A DNA stretch of 64,000 nucleotides, taken from contig CAYWXV010000013.1 in assembly GCA_964462535.1 (NCBI GenBank), positions 17,974 to 81,973 of the forward strand, written 5' to 3'. The DNA is from CAYWXV01 sp964462535. GTDB lineage: Bacteria > Bacteroidota > Ignavibacteria > OLB7. The position numbers and the translations under genes are program-made. Position 1 is the first letter of the stretch, and each line of letters starts with the position of its first letter. Below, piece by piece: positions 9,826-18,495 of this stretch. The notes under the pieces are model-generated. The model did not search any database and was not told where the DNA came from. It was given only the letters and a program-made list of their open reading frames with translations.

Positions 9826-9833
9826 CGAAGATA
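9826..9833 (-). promoter_or_regulatory. Candidate -7 promoter element TATCTTCG
   Basis: Lies about 70 bases upstream of the M16 protease start codon. It matches the recurring TATCTT(T/C)G motif of this window; no clear upstream -33 box is seen here. Confidence 0.35.
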
Positions 9834-9859
9834 GGGCAAACACAAATCCGAGTTGCACG

Positions 9860-10393
9860 ATGAATATCCAAGTACTGTCCGCCAGAGTTTTCATTCTTGT
9901 TGTTGGGGTGATGATGTCAGGTTGGCTCCAAATGCAAGCTGGAACGGTATCCAACGAAAGCGACCCTGTGATCGGCGATCGGGGCACCACGACGAATTGC
10001 ATGGCGACGACGATCCAAGAACGGACGATCGCCTGCGGCTCAGTCAACCAGGACGGCAGTGCTGGTCGCGGTATTGACGTGTCGTCCCGTGGGTACCGTG
10101 CCCTCAACCTTCTTGCGGCGTATCATCCGGAGGGCGAGAACGATTGCAGTATCGCCCCCAACCCGTCGTCGGGCGTATCCGTGTTGAGCGTCGACCTGCC
10201 GAGGGCCGGTAATGTGGTGGTTGTCTTTTACGGGATCGATGGCTCCCGCGTCTGGAGCTTTCCAGTCGGGACCAGGGAGCGTGGCACGACCGACATACTC
10301 CTCGACTTTCGACATGTCGCGGGCAATCTCTTCTTGATCGAAGTGGAGCTGGACGGTGCCCGATGTGGCACCACGACCGTCATCAGGAAGTGA
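9860..10393 (+). CDS. Secreted protein with T9SS-type sorting domain
   Basis: A 177-residue protein starting at the ATG at 9860, which leads straight into a signal peptide (RVFILVVGVMMSGW). The C-terminal 80 residues show the pattern of a type IX secretion sorting domain: APNPSSG, a GIDGSRVW strand, an FRHVAGNLFLIEVEL strand and a basic end (TTVIRK). The small middle region has no recognisable domain. It is divergent from the M16 protease and convergent with prolyl oligopeptidase, only three bases separating the two stop codons. Confidence 0.75.
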   Translation: MNIQVLSARVFILVVGVMMSGWLQMQAGTVSNESDPVIGDRGTTTNCMATTIQERTIACGSVNQDGSAGRGIDVSSRGYRALNLLAAYHPEGENDCSIAPNPSSGVSVLSVDLPRAGNVVVVFYGIDGSRVWSFPVGTRERGTTDILLDFRHVAGNLFLIEVELDGARCGTTTVIRK

Positions 10394-10396
10394 TCG

Positions 10397-12451
10397 CTAC
10401 GTGTGGTGGTAGGCAAAAGCAAGAAGGTCCGCGCTCTCCTGGATGACCGCCGATGTCGATTTGCCGGTACCATGTCCGGCGTTCGTTTCGATGCGAATAA
10501 GCGCCGGTCGACCGTTGCGCGGGACTGCCTGCAGGCGGGCAGCGAACTTGAACGAGTGGGCAGGCACGACTCGATCGTCGTGATCGCCCGTCATCACCAG
10601 AACCGCAGGATAGTCCACATCGTCACGAAGATTGTGTAGCGGGCTGTACGAGTAGAGGAGCGGAAACATCTCCGGGTCATCGCTCAGCCCGTAGTCTCGG
10701 GCCCAGTGCCGACCGATTGTGAAGTGCTGATATCGGAGCATATCCATTACTCCAACCTCGGGGATCACGCATGCTGCAAGGTCGGGGCGCTGTACCATGA
10801 CAGCGCCGACAAGGAGCCCGCCGTTCGAGCCGCCGCGAATCGTCAAATGGGCTGGCGATGTGTACTTCCGGGTGAACAGGTGCTCCGCCACTGAAATGAA
10901 ATCATCGAAGACGTTTTGCTTCCTATCGAGCGTCCCGGCCTTGTACCACTCTTCGCCATACTCGCCGCCACCACGGAGCAATGCCTGAACGTAGATCCCC
11001 CCTTGTTCCATCCATGCCAGACTGACCGATGAAAATGTCGGCGACATGGGGACGTTGAACCCCCCATAGCCATAGAGGATGGTTCTGTTGGTGCCGTCCA
11101 GCACCACGTTCTTGTGATGAACGATGAAGAGGGGCACCTCCGTTCCATCACGGCTGGTTGCCCACTCCTTCTTGACCACGTACGAGTCGCTATGCACATC
11201 AGCATGCGCCACGCCGAACGGCACGCTCTCACCTGTAGCCAGATTGTGGCGGTACGCGCGAAATGGGGTGACGAAGCTGGTGAACCCGTAGATGAACTCT
11301 TCGTCGGAAAAGCTCCAGTCGAGTGCAATCGCCGTACCCAGTGTTTGAAGAGGAATCTCGCCGATTGGGCTTCCATCCAGAGCATACATGAATAACTGGC
11401 TGCAGGCATCCATGGTTCGTCCCACCACAAGTCTGCCGCCTGCAAGAATCACCTGCGAGATCGGAAGATCGGACTCTGGAACGATTGTCTTCCAGTCTGC
11501 TTCAACTGGGGATGCCAGGTCGACCGCGACCACTCTTCCTTTGGGCGCGTCGCGTGTTGTGACGATGAAGAGTGTATTGTCAACCACGCCAACGGATGTG
11601 TTCACCGAATCGAATCGATTCACAATAGGTTGGAGCCTAGGGGCAACGTTCGGTGAGGCTGGATCGCCCAGGTCCGCCGCAAAGAGCATGTTCTCCGGAT
11701 CCATTCCACGAATGCTGACCACAAGCCATTTACCACCTTCATGTACGCGCGCCCCAAATAGCCATTCGGGATTGTCCGTCTGTTTGTGGATGATGACGTC
11801 GTTGGTTTGATCCTCGCCCAGTCTGTGGTAGTAGACCGTGTGATTCTCGTTTTTTCCCTTCAGGAGATCGGCGTCGTCGGTTTCCGGGAAGCGGCTGTAG
11901 TAGAAGCCGCCTTCGTCCTGGGTCCATGATGCACCTGAAAACTTCACCCACCGAACCACATCCTGGAGGTCAACGCCGGTCTCGACGTTGCGCACTCGAA
12001 TCTCCACCCAGTCGGACCCCCCTTCGCTGACCGAATAGGCCACGTACGTTCCGCCGGGGGAAACACTCCACGACACCATCGACGTAGTTCCGTCAGTTGA
12101 GAACACGTTCGGATCTATCAGCTCGCGAGGTTCGCTGTCGGCCGAGTCGGCGACGAACAGGGTGGCTTGATTCTGCAACCCGTCGTTTCGCGTGAAGAAC
12201 CATTTGCCCCCTTCCTTGACCACAAGTCCGTATCGCATGTGGTTGAACAGGTCAGCAATCCGATCATGAAACGACTGGCGCATAGGGAGGGAGCGTAAAT
12301 ACGGCATGGTGACAGCATTCTGCTCTTTCACCCACGCCATTGTCTCCGGTGAGCGGTCGTCTTCCAGCCAACGATATGGATCGGCGACAAGGGTCCCGTG
12401 GTAGTCGTCGACGTGATCGATGGTTCGAGTATGCGGATATGTCAATGCCAT
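10397..12451 (-). CDS. Prolyl oligopeptidase (S9A)
   Basis: A 684-residue protein with an N-terminal beta-propeller and a C-terminal alpha/beta-hydrolase. The catalytic triad is visible: Ser542 in GGSNGG, Asp near 625 in GDHDDRVVP, and His660 in NAGHGTG. Length matches the family norm of about 700. There is no signal peptide, so it is probably cytoplasmic and cleaves after proline in short peptides. It starts 11 bases after the DUF481 barrel gene and is likely transcribed with it. Confidence 0.95.
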   Translation of the reverse strand: MALTYPHTRTIDHVDDYHGTLVADPYRWLEDDRSPETMAWVKEQNAVTMPYLRSLPMRQSFHDRIADLFNHMRYGLVVKEGGKWFFTRNDGLQNQATLFVADSADSEPRELIDPNVFSTDGTTSMVSWSVSPGGTYVAYSVSEGGSDWVEIRVRNVETGVDLQDVVRWVKFSGASWTQDEGGFYYSRFPETDDADLLKGKNENHTVYYHRLGEDQTNDVIIHKQTDNPEWLFGARVHEGGKWLVVSIRGMDPENMLFAADLGDPASPNVAPRLQPIVNRFDSVNTSVGVVDNTLFIVTTRDAPKGRVVAVDLASPVEADWKTIVPESDLPISQVILAGGRLVVGRTMDACSQLFMYALDGSPIGEIPLQTLGTAIALDWSFSDEEFIYGFTSFVTPFRAYRHNLATGESVPFGVAHADVHSDSYVVKKEWATSRDGTEVPLFIVHHKNVVLDGTNRTILYGYGGFNVPMSPTFSSVSLAWMEQGGIYVQALLRGGGEYGEEWYKAGTLDRKQNVFDDFISVAEHLFTRKYTSPAHLTIRGGSNGGLLVGAVMVQRPDLAACVIPEVGVMDMLRYQHFTIGRHWARDYGLSDDPEMFPLLYSYSPLHNLRDDVDYPAVLVMTGDHDDRVVPAHSFKFAARLQAVPRNGRPALIRIETNAGHGTGKSTSAVIQESADLLAFAYHHT

Positions 12452-12462
12452 TGCGGTTTGAT

Positions 12463-13224
12463 TCAGAAGTCGACACTGATACCGTTGGTGATCTTCAAGT
12501 CATAGCGTCTGAGACCCGCGTGCGGTTCATTGTCGAATCGATAATTCATCGCAACGAACAGGGAGAGAAACGTCGACAGTTTGAAGTTCACGCTCCCCTC
12601 GACGAGGAGTCGGTAGTCATGGATGCGTGTTATCGCTGGTTGATAGTAGGTCGTTGCCACGACGGAGGTCCAGGGAGTGACCCTGCCGGAAATCGTCAGG
12701 TAGTTGGTTGATCGGACAAGATCAGTCCGCGCGTCGATCGAATCTGCGCTCAGCTCACTCTCGAACATTCCGCCAATACCCAGGTGGGCAAGAATTGACG
12801 TGCTGTCGCTGGAGAGATCGACGATTCGAATTCGAGCACCGGCACCCCCCAGGTTTCTATCCTTGAGACGGAGGAAGTCATCGAACTGCTTCTGTCCGAA
12901 CAGCTCGACGCGAACGAAGCCCGTTGTGTCGAGAGGGATCGCGACGCGCACGTGGGCGAAGGCGTTGTTCCGGTAGGCCTCTCCTCCGCTCAGGCTCCGT
13001 CGGTACGAGCCTACTACGAACGCATAGATCCTGCCAAAGCGGCCGTCAATTCGTCCAGAGGAATTGAGGTCGAGGACGTCGCTGTTACCCTGCTCGACCG
13101 TTGCCCCTAACGAGATGCCACCATGAATCCCTTCTGACCCAGCCTCCTTTCTCATCCACTCTGTGTTCACCTGTGCGTGTGCGGCCGACGCGATGAGTAC
13201 GAGGAGAATCGTGGAGATGCGCAT
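12463..13224 (-). CDS. DUF481-like outer-membrane beta-barrel
   Basis: A 253-residue protein starting at the ATG at 13222-13224, chosen because it opens directly with a signal peptide (ISTILLVLIASAAHAQ). The remainder alternates hydrophobic and polar residues (GGISLGATVEQGNSDV, and strands ending in aromatic residues) and ends in Phe, as expected of an outer-membrane barrel. The pattern matches DUF481/YdiY-type proteins, whose function is unsettled. Co-transcribed with the downstream peptidase gene. Confidence 0.75.
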   Translation of the reverse strand: MRISTILLVLIASAAHAQVNTEWMRKEAGSEGIHGGISLGATVEQGNSDVLDLNSSGRIDGRFGRIYAFVVGSYRRSLSGGEAYRNNAFAHVRVAIPLDTTGFVRVELFGQKQFDDFLRLKDRNLGGAGARIRIVDLSSDSTSILAHLGIGGMFESELSADSIDARTDLVRSTNYLTISGRVTPWTSVVATTYYQPAITRIHDYRLLVEGSVNFKLSTFLSLFVAMNYRFDNEPHAGLRRYDLKITNGISVDF

Positions 13225-13302
13225 GGCGGGGAGTGGAGGGTTGAGGAGTGAGATACCAGTCATCCGTGCAGCAATGCGAGCATCAAAGGATTGCGGGCAG
13301 CG

Positions 13303-14142
13303 TCATTCATCGACAAGCCACGCGTCCATTTCAGTTGCAACTCGGAGGCCGGCGTCAGCGACCATTTTCGACTCCGGTCCGTCACCGTTCAGCGGGTTGG
13401 AATGATTCAGATGAATCAGGCGCACGTCGGCCATCGTCCCGCGCAAACGGTCAATGGTGTCAAGAACGAATGGATGAGGAATTTCCGTCAGGTTGCGGCC
13501 GGGAAGTTCATTACCGCTAAAGAACGTGGCATCAACCAGGGCGACGTCGACCTGATCGATGACCGCGCGAATATCGCGATCCCATTGGTCCCAACGATCA
13601 ATGTCGGGCAGGTACAGGAGCCGATGCGATCCGGTCGAAACGAGAAACGCCATTGTGTCGCTGTACTCGGCGCGGTGAGGAACAGGGAGTGGTGTGATCG
13701 AAATCTTCGGCGACAATTTGACCAATTGACCTGGCTCGATCGGGTGCGGAATCAGGTTGCCGTTGACGAACAGTGACTTCCACGGTTCGTTGTTATGGAG
13801 AAAGGCAAGGGCCCGTCGGGTCGCGTGAAGTGGCAATCCGCGTGTCGACATCGATTCGCGACCGAACTGCAGAAGTCCGCCGTAGTGCCCCATATGGAGA
13901 TGCGTGAGCAGCACACCCGAGAGCTTCGCGTGTGGTGCCGCACATCTCATCCTGTATAGTTGTTCGGGGAGGGAGGGAGTGGCGTCGATCAGGAACCACG
14001 AGGGCCCATCACAAATACCAAGGGCGACCGGAAGACGTCGATGCGAGGGATCATCCCATGCGCGCGTACATGCCGCGCATGCACATCCTGCGTGCGGGAC
14101 ACCGGCATCTTGAGCTGTACCAAGAAGGTGGACTGACGGCAC
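13303..14142 (-). CDS. PqqB-like MBL-fold hydrolase
   Basis: A 279-residue metallo-beta-lactamase-fold protein that opens like PqqB (LGTAQDAGVPHAGC, then CAAC). The usual HxHxDH metal motif reads HLHMGH, with Gly replacing the Asp, as I recall in the PqqB-like branch. No other pqq gene is present nearby, so a role in pyrroloquinoline quinone synthesis is not supported. More likely a stand-alone hydrolase of unknown substrate. Confidence 0.8.
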   Translation of the reverse strand: MPSVHLLGTAQDAGVPHAGCACAACTRAWDDPSHRRLPVALGICDGPSWFLIDATPSLPEQLYRMRCAAPHAKLSGVLLTHLHMGHYGGLLQFGRESMSTRGLPLHATRRALAFLHNNEPWKSLFVNGNLIPHPIEPGQLVKLSPKISITPLPVPHRAEYSDTMAFLVSTGSHRLLYLPDIDRWDQWDRDIRAVIDQVDVALVDATFFSGNELPGRNLTEIPHPFVLDTIDRLRGTMADVRLIHLNHSNPLNGDGPESKMVADAGLRVATEMDAWLVDE

Positions 14143-14150
14143 GAGGATAG

Positions 14151-14240
14151 CAGACTGTTAAATGATTCTCAGATCATGTGGCCGTTCCTCTCGCGGGAGG
14201 AGGAGCGCAAGGTGGGGATTGCGGGTATGTCAACAGCCTC
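14151..14240 (-). repeat. Dispersed element copy J (short, degenerate)
   Basis: About 90 bp, reverse orientation, with GACTGTTA at one end and TCAACAGCCTC at the other. It keeps the GAGGAGCGCAAGGTGGGGAT counterpart of the conserved block and a CTCTCGCGGGAGG patch but has lost the central palindrome. It lies between the PqqB-like gene and the 3' end of the M15 peptidase gene, six bases from the latter's stop codon. Confidence 0.6.
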
Positions 14241-14245
14241 GCACG

Positions 14246-15082
14246 CTACCTCACGAACTCGTAGTGCCAAGGCTCATACGGGGTGTGCAGCGGACCCGAG
14301 AAGTGTATGCTGGCAGAGTCGATCGCCTCCTTCAACTTCGCAGTCCACCCTGAGGCGTCCCAGACTGACCGGACCGACCCGGCGTCAGTCCCCGCAACGA
14401 TTCGGCCCCCCGCGACGATCACGATGTCGAATGCGCGGAGCTGCCCATGCTGGCTGAATCCGGGGACAGCAACCGTCGGCACAACCGGGACCTTGGCTTT
14501 GGAGAGAAAACTCTGGAATCGCGAGAGTGCTTTCTTGTCAGGATTCTCGGGCCATGTAGTGTCAGAAAGCTCCTTAACGGTCTTCTCTAGCAGGGACTTT
14601 GACGATGCTTCCACAGACGGCGTCTGATTCCACAGGTCGACCTGATCACCGACCCCGCGAATGTCAGTGTTTGCCTTGAGCGAGAATCCGGGATTCATCT
14701 CCTCAAACACCTTTCTCAATTTCATCAGCTCGGAAATCGATCGCGTGTAATCCTTCGATTTCTTGTATCGCATTGCCTGGGCGCGTGTCCACGCCCATGA
14801 GCTCTTGATCGCCCCTCTCCTCTTCAGATAGTACTTCAGCGCGAGCAATCGCTTTCCGATATCATCGACACCCTTCAATGCCCCCTGCATCCGTTTGTCA
14901 AGCAGGCGGGCCGTTGCGTCCAGGTAGGTCTGCGTCTTCCGGGCCTGCTCCGGAACGGCATATCTCACCGGCGCGACTGAGAAATCGGCCCCGGTCGTCG
15001 GCTCAACCGATCCCATCGAGACAAACTGATCGGCCGCGTTCATGACGATCACGGCAAAGAGGTATGTCAGAATCGTGGACAC
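14246..15082 (-). CDS. M15-type D-Ala-D-Ala carboxypeptidase-like protein
   Basis: A 278-residue protein with a hydrophobic N-terminus (YLFAVIVMNAA). The C-terminal third carries M15/VanY-like zinc motifs: SQHGQLRAFD, matching SxHxxGxAxD with substitutions, and EPWHYEF near the end, which supplies the last ligand and the catalytic Glu. It probably trims peptidoglycan stem peptides or a related substrate in the periplasm. The Gly of the first motif is replaced by Leu-Arg, so it may be a divergent branch. Next upstream is the class D beta-lactamase gene. Confidence 0.7.
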   Translation of the reverse strand: MSTILTYLFAVIVMNAADQFVSMGSVEPTTGADFSVAPVRYAVPEQARKTQTYLDATARLLDKRMQGALKGVDDIGKRLLALKYYLKRRGAIKSSWAWTRAQAMRYKKSKDYTRSISELMKLRKVFEEMNPGFSLKANTDIRGVGDQVDLWNQTPSVEASSKSLLEKTVKELSDTTWPENPDKKALSRFQSFLSKAKVPVVPTVAVPGFSQHGQLRAFDIVIVAGGRIVAGTDAGSVRSVWDASGWTAKLKEAIDSASIHFSGPLHTPYEPWHYEFVR

Positions 15083-15205
15083 GAGTGAGGATGTATTGTT
15101 CGTTTCTGATCGATTGACGGTCGTCGTCGTACGTGGATCGGCGGAGTCCGCAGCCCAACGCCCGCGGCTACCTGCGGCGCCCCTGTATTCACAGATGGCA
15201 CCCGA

Positions 15206-15982
15206 TTACTGTACCACCCCAAACTCCACAAGGTATCCGTAGAGCAGCCGATTCCGGAGCTGCGCCATGTCGATATCCTCATCCTGGCTGGATAGATTCA
15301 GGGCAAAGTACGTCACTTTCTCCCCTTTCTCCACCCATCCCACCACCCATCCAATGTGCCTGTCTCCATCGACATCGGTCGCCCATCCTGTTTTCCCGCG
15401 GACCACGTAGTCTTCGGTGATGTCCATCAACATGATATCGCGCACGATGATCATCGAGCGGCTCGAGAAGTCGAGGCGTCCGTCGTGGAGCCGTCGGAGG
15501 AAGTCGATCTGTTCCTCTGCGGAAATTCGGAGATCGCCCGATAGCCAAAAGCGATCTATCCCTCCACCAATCTCGCCGTTTCCATAACCTTCCCGCGCTA
15601 TCCACTCCTTCATTCGATCGCTCCCCACGCGCCGGGCAAGAGTCTGGTAGCAGGGGACACACGACAGACGGAATGCGTCGCGGAGATTCATGTCGGTGTT
15701 CCAGTTCGGATTCGAACGAATGACGCTGTCCCAGGGTATCGGCGTGTACTCGTCCGGGATTGCCTCCGTCTGCAACGCGACAAGGGAGTTGAAGATCTTG
15801 AAGGTGGAGGCCGGAATGAAGCGTTGAGCGCATCGGTGGGCGTTCACGCGGACTGTCGTGTCACGCGACGCGTCGTAGAGCATGAAGCATCCCACGACCC
15901 CCTCACGCGCAAAGCGATCGTCCTGTGCGTTCACACTGAGCGATGCCAGCAGAATGAAGAGGCTGAGGATTGATCGTCGCAT
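15206..15982 (-). CDS. Class D (OXA-type) beta-lactamase
   Basis: A 258-residue protein with a signal peptide ending near SVNAQ (residue 20). All class D signatures are present: STFK with Ser59 and the carbamylatable Lys62, SxV as SCV at 107-109, FW at 145-146, YGN at 133-135 and KTG at 197-199. Length is typical for the family. It is expected to act in the periplasm on beta-lactams, though relatedness to BlaR-type sensors cannot be excluded by motifs alone; the lack of an extra membrane sensor domain favours the enzyme. It starts six bases after the stop of the BNR/T9SS gene, so the two are co-transcribed. No mobile element flanks it, suggesting a resident chromosomal gene. Confidence 0.92.
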   Translation of the reverse strand: MRRSILSLFILLASLSVNAQDDRFAREGVVGCFMLYDASRDTTVRVNAHRCAQRFIPASTFKIFNSLVALQTEAIPDEYTPIPWDSVIRSNPNWNTDMNLRDAFRLSCVPCYQTLARRVGSDRMKEWIAREGYGNGEIGGGIDRFWLSGDLRISAEEQIDFLRRLHDGRLDFSSRSMIIVRDIMLMDITEDYVVRGKTGWATDVDGDRHIGWVVGWVEKGEKVTYFALNLSSQDEDIDMAQLRNRLLYGYLVEFGVVQ

Positions 15983-15988
15983 GAGTCG

Positions 15989-18277
15989 TCAATTGATAAT
16001 GCCTGACACTACAGTTGACCCATCACCCCATCGGGCGCGGATGAGGTAGAATCCCGGGATATGTCCTACGAGGGGGGAGGGGATCACCAACCTTCCATCC
16101 ACACTAAGTCGCTCAATGATCGACTCGATCTTCTCTCCCAAAACGTTGATCGCATCGATAGTGATAGAACGAAGTCGGTCGGTTGAGATCTCGAGCACAT
16201 CGTTGTGAAGACGAAGCCGGACAGGTGGCTCGGAACCACTCTCCGAACTGGTCACATCGAGCGGGTCGGCTGCCATGAACACTCCGTCTCCCCCCGTTCC
16301 CACGACAACGTAGCCCGAACTTCGACGCGCGATGGTCATTGCGTTGGCGCGAGGGAGTCCCTTTGTATTCGTGGTCCACGTAGCTCCACCGTCCGCCGAC
16401 AGGCTGGGCCGTCCATTGAAGGTTCCGAATAGACCGTTCCCGTCGCCGCCGATGACCTCGGTCAATCGCCCGGCAATGGTGTCGTCGATTGTTATTGTTC
16501 CCCAGGTCTCTCCATTGTTTGTCGAGCGGAGCGTGACGGTCCGCGCGTCGGGAAGGACCGCGTCGATCAGAATTATGCCGGGACGAACGAACAGGATTGA
16601 GGTCGGTATGGTGTCGACGAGCACCGGTTCCAACGTGCCATCAGTAACCCGCGACAGCGCGTCGTTCGACAACGTGGAATCGCCGTCCTTCAGACGAGCG
16701 TGAGCCGTGATGGCGATTGCGACGTCGGGTGCGATCCATGCGATCGCACGGGCCCCCACGGAATCGGATATGATTGTCCACGTCGATCCCGAATCCGAAC
16801 TCTGCTGCATTCCCAGGTAGCGGGGTGTCGTTCCCTCGACCTCGATAGAGCCGACCAATATTCTCTTCTTGTCGGCGGCCATTGCCGTAACGCTATTGGC
16901 GAGTGGGATGGAGTCCCAGGTGGCGCCAGCGTCGAACGTGGTGAGAATCCCTCCGCCACGGGTGGTTGATCCGGCAGGCCATGCGTACCCGATCACAGCA
17001 CACGACGGGCCGATAATGGAAGGCGGCGTGAGCAACCCGCCACGCCATTGTTCCTTCCATGTATCACCATTGTTCTCTGATAGATAGACGACGTCCTCGG
17101 CTGGGAATGGGGGGAGTGGGCTCGTCTCTCGGCCCACGGCCACGATGCGCCTGTTAGCGGTCGAAGGCCATGCTGTCAACCTGGACACCATGGGAGCACC
17201 ATCCAGGAGTGACCATTCGCCATCGCCAGATCGGTAGCGGTAGAGGGCGCTGCGCACGATCGCGAAGAGGTCATCATCGAACGCGAACATCGTGCCAACG
17301 TCGGTGCTGGTCATACCAACCTCGCCGGCACTCCATGAATCACCACGATCGGTCGAGTAGAGCGGGAGGGTGCCGACGGCCAGCCAGAGATTATTGTCGC
17401 GGTCGAGGGCAATCGATCTGGGAACAACCGAGGTTACTCTCTCCCATGCGTCTCCGAACGTTCCGGTCCGATAAAGACCTCCGTCCGGTCCGGCCGCGAC
17501 GGCAGCAAATATCGCTCCCCCATCAAAGACGATCTGTCGCGCGCGCAATGTGTCGGCGACTCCCCACGATCCTCCGTCGTCGTGTGTGACAAACACCCCC
17601 GCGGCAGACGCCACATAGACGTTGCCATCGTTCGTGGCGATATCGTAGGCAGGATTGGCGAACGGTGTCGCTTCCCATGTCATGCCGTCATCACTCGAGA
17701 CGAAGACGCCGCTGAGGGTCGCCGCAAGCGTAATATTACTCTTCCCGCGCGCGAAATGGACGTCCCCGGACAACCCGTCAACGATCGTTGTCGGGTTCCA
17801 CGTCGATCCACCGTCAGTAGAGCGTCGGACAATCATCTCGGACGGTACGGATTGCTCTCGACTGCCGGCCACCAGAAGAACGCCGCTTTCCGTACTCCCA
17901 AACGTCCGTGCGTACAGAGTGGTGTCGACGGTTCGCCAGCTCGTACCGCCGTCGTCGCTCAGGTAGATAGTGTTATCGATACCACCCAGGAACAGCCCGT
18001 CCCTGAAGCCGGCCACGCCACCGGCGTCGCCACCCCCAAGCACCAGCTCCCATGTCATTCGATCGGGGTCTCGGCGATAGATTCCCCCATTCGTCGCCGC
18101 GACAAACGTCCCGCGGTCATCACGGGCAAACGTGCGAATCGATGCGCCGTAGAGACCTGCGTTGAACGACGACCAGATGGTCTGTGCGGTCAGCGTGGAA
18201 TTGAGGAGGGCAAAGGAGAGGAGGAGGAACGGCTGGAGGACCGTGCGGATGCGAAGTGTGGATTTCGCCGCGCTCAT
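15989..18277 (-). CDS. Secreted BNR/sialidase-like repeat protein with T9SS sorting domain
   Basis: A protein of 762 residues from the ATG at 18275-18277, which precedes a signal peptide (VLQPFLLLSFALLNSTLTAQ). Most of it consists of beta-propeller repeats with the BNR/Asp-box pattern (SDDGGTSW, STDGGSTW, SSDDGMTW, SDSGSTW, SADGGATW). The last 80 residues resemble a T9SS sorting domain (INVLGEKIES, IPGFYLIRARWGDG). Expected to be exported across the outer membrane and held at the surface or released. Its 5' region is shared with the divergent TPR-LuxR regulator, and the OXA gene follows it. Confidence 0.85.
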   Translation of the reverse strand: MSAAKSTLRIRTVLQPFLLLSFALLNSTLTAQTIWSSFNAGLYGASIRTFARDDRGTFVAATNGGIYRRDPDRMTWELVLGGGDAGGVAGFRDGLFLGGIDNTIYLSDDGGTSWRTVDTTLYARTFGSTESGVLLVAGSREQSVPSEMIVRRSTDGGSTWNPTTIVDGLSGDVHFARGKSNITLAATLSGVFVSSDDGMTWEATPFANPAYDIATNDGNVYVASAAGVFVTHDDGGSWGVADTLRARQIVFDGGAIFAAVAAGPDGGLYRTGTFGDAWERVTSVVPRSIALDRDNNLWLAVGTLPLYSTDRGDSWSAGEVGMTSTDVGTMFAFDDDLFAIVRSALYRYRSGDGEWSLLDGAPMVSRLTAWPSTANRRIVAVGRETSPLPPFPAEDVVYLSENNGDTWKEQWRGGLLTPPSIIGPSCAVIGYAWPAGSTTRGGGILTTFDAGATWDSIPLANSVTAMAADKKRILVGSIEVEGTTPRYLGMQQSSDSGSTWTIISDSVGARAIAWIAPDVAIAITAHARLKDGDSTLSNDALSRVTDGTLEPVLVDTIPTSILFVRPGIILIDAVLPDARTVTLRSTNNGETWGTITIDDTIAGRLTEVIGGDGNGLFGTFNGRPSLSADGGATWTTNTKGLPRANAMTIARRSSGYVVVGTGGDGVFMAADPLDVTSSESGSEPPVRLRLHNDVLEISTDRLRSITIDAINVLGEKIESIIERLSVDGRLVIPSPLVGHIPGFYLIRARWGDGSTVVSGIIN

Positions 18278-18349
18278 GGCTGTATCCTTCGTGTGAAACA
18301 GGCCCGGTCTGGACTGCGGGATTGTCCGGGTACCTATCGGAGGGACCAC

Positions 18350-18357
18350 TCAAGATA
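18350..18357 (-). promoter_or_regulatory. Candidate -7 promoter element TATCTTGA
   Basis: Sits 73 bases upstream of the BNR/T9SS start. It is followed by GTGGTCCCTCC, which closely matches the sequence after the equivalent element at 35073-35080. Confidence 0.35.
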
Positions 18358-18495
18358 GCGAACGACACCGGAACGGGAAGTACTACCACCTACGACGATT
18401 GTATGGTAATTCGGAATCGCAGCCTATATTGTCCCGTCCAACTCTTCGAGGGTCCAGCCTTGGGGAGATTCAGCAGAGGTCCAGTCCTACTACCA

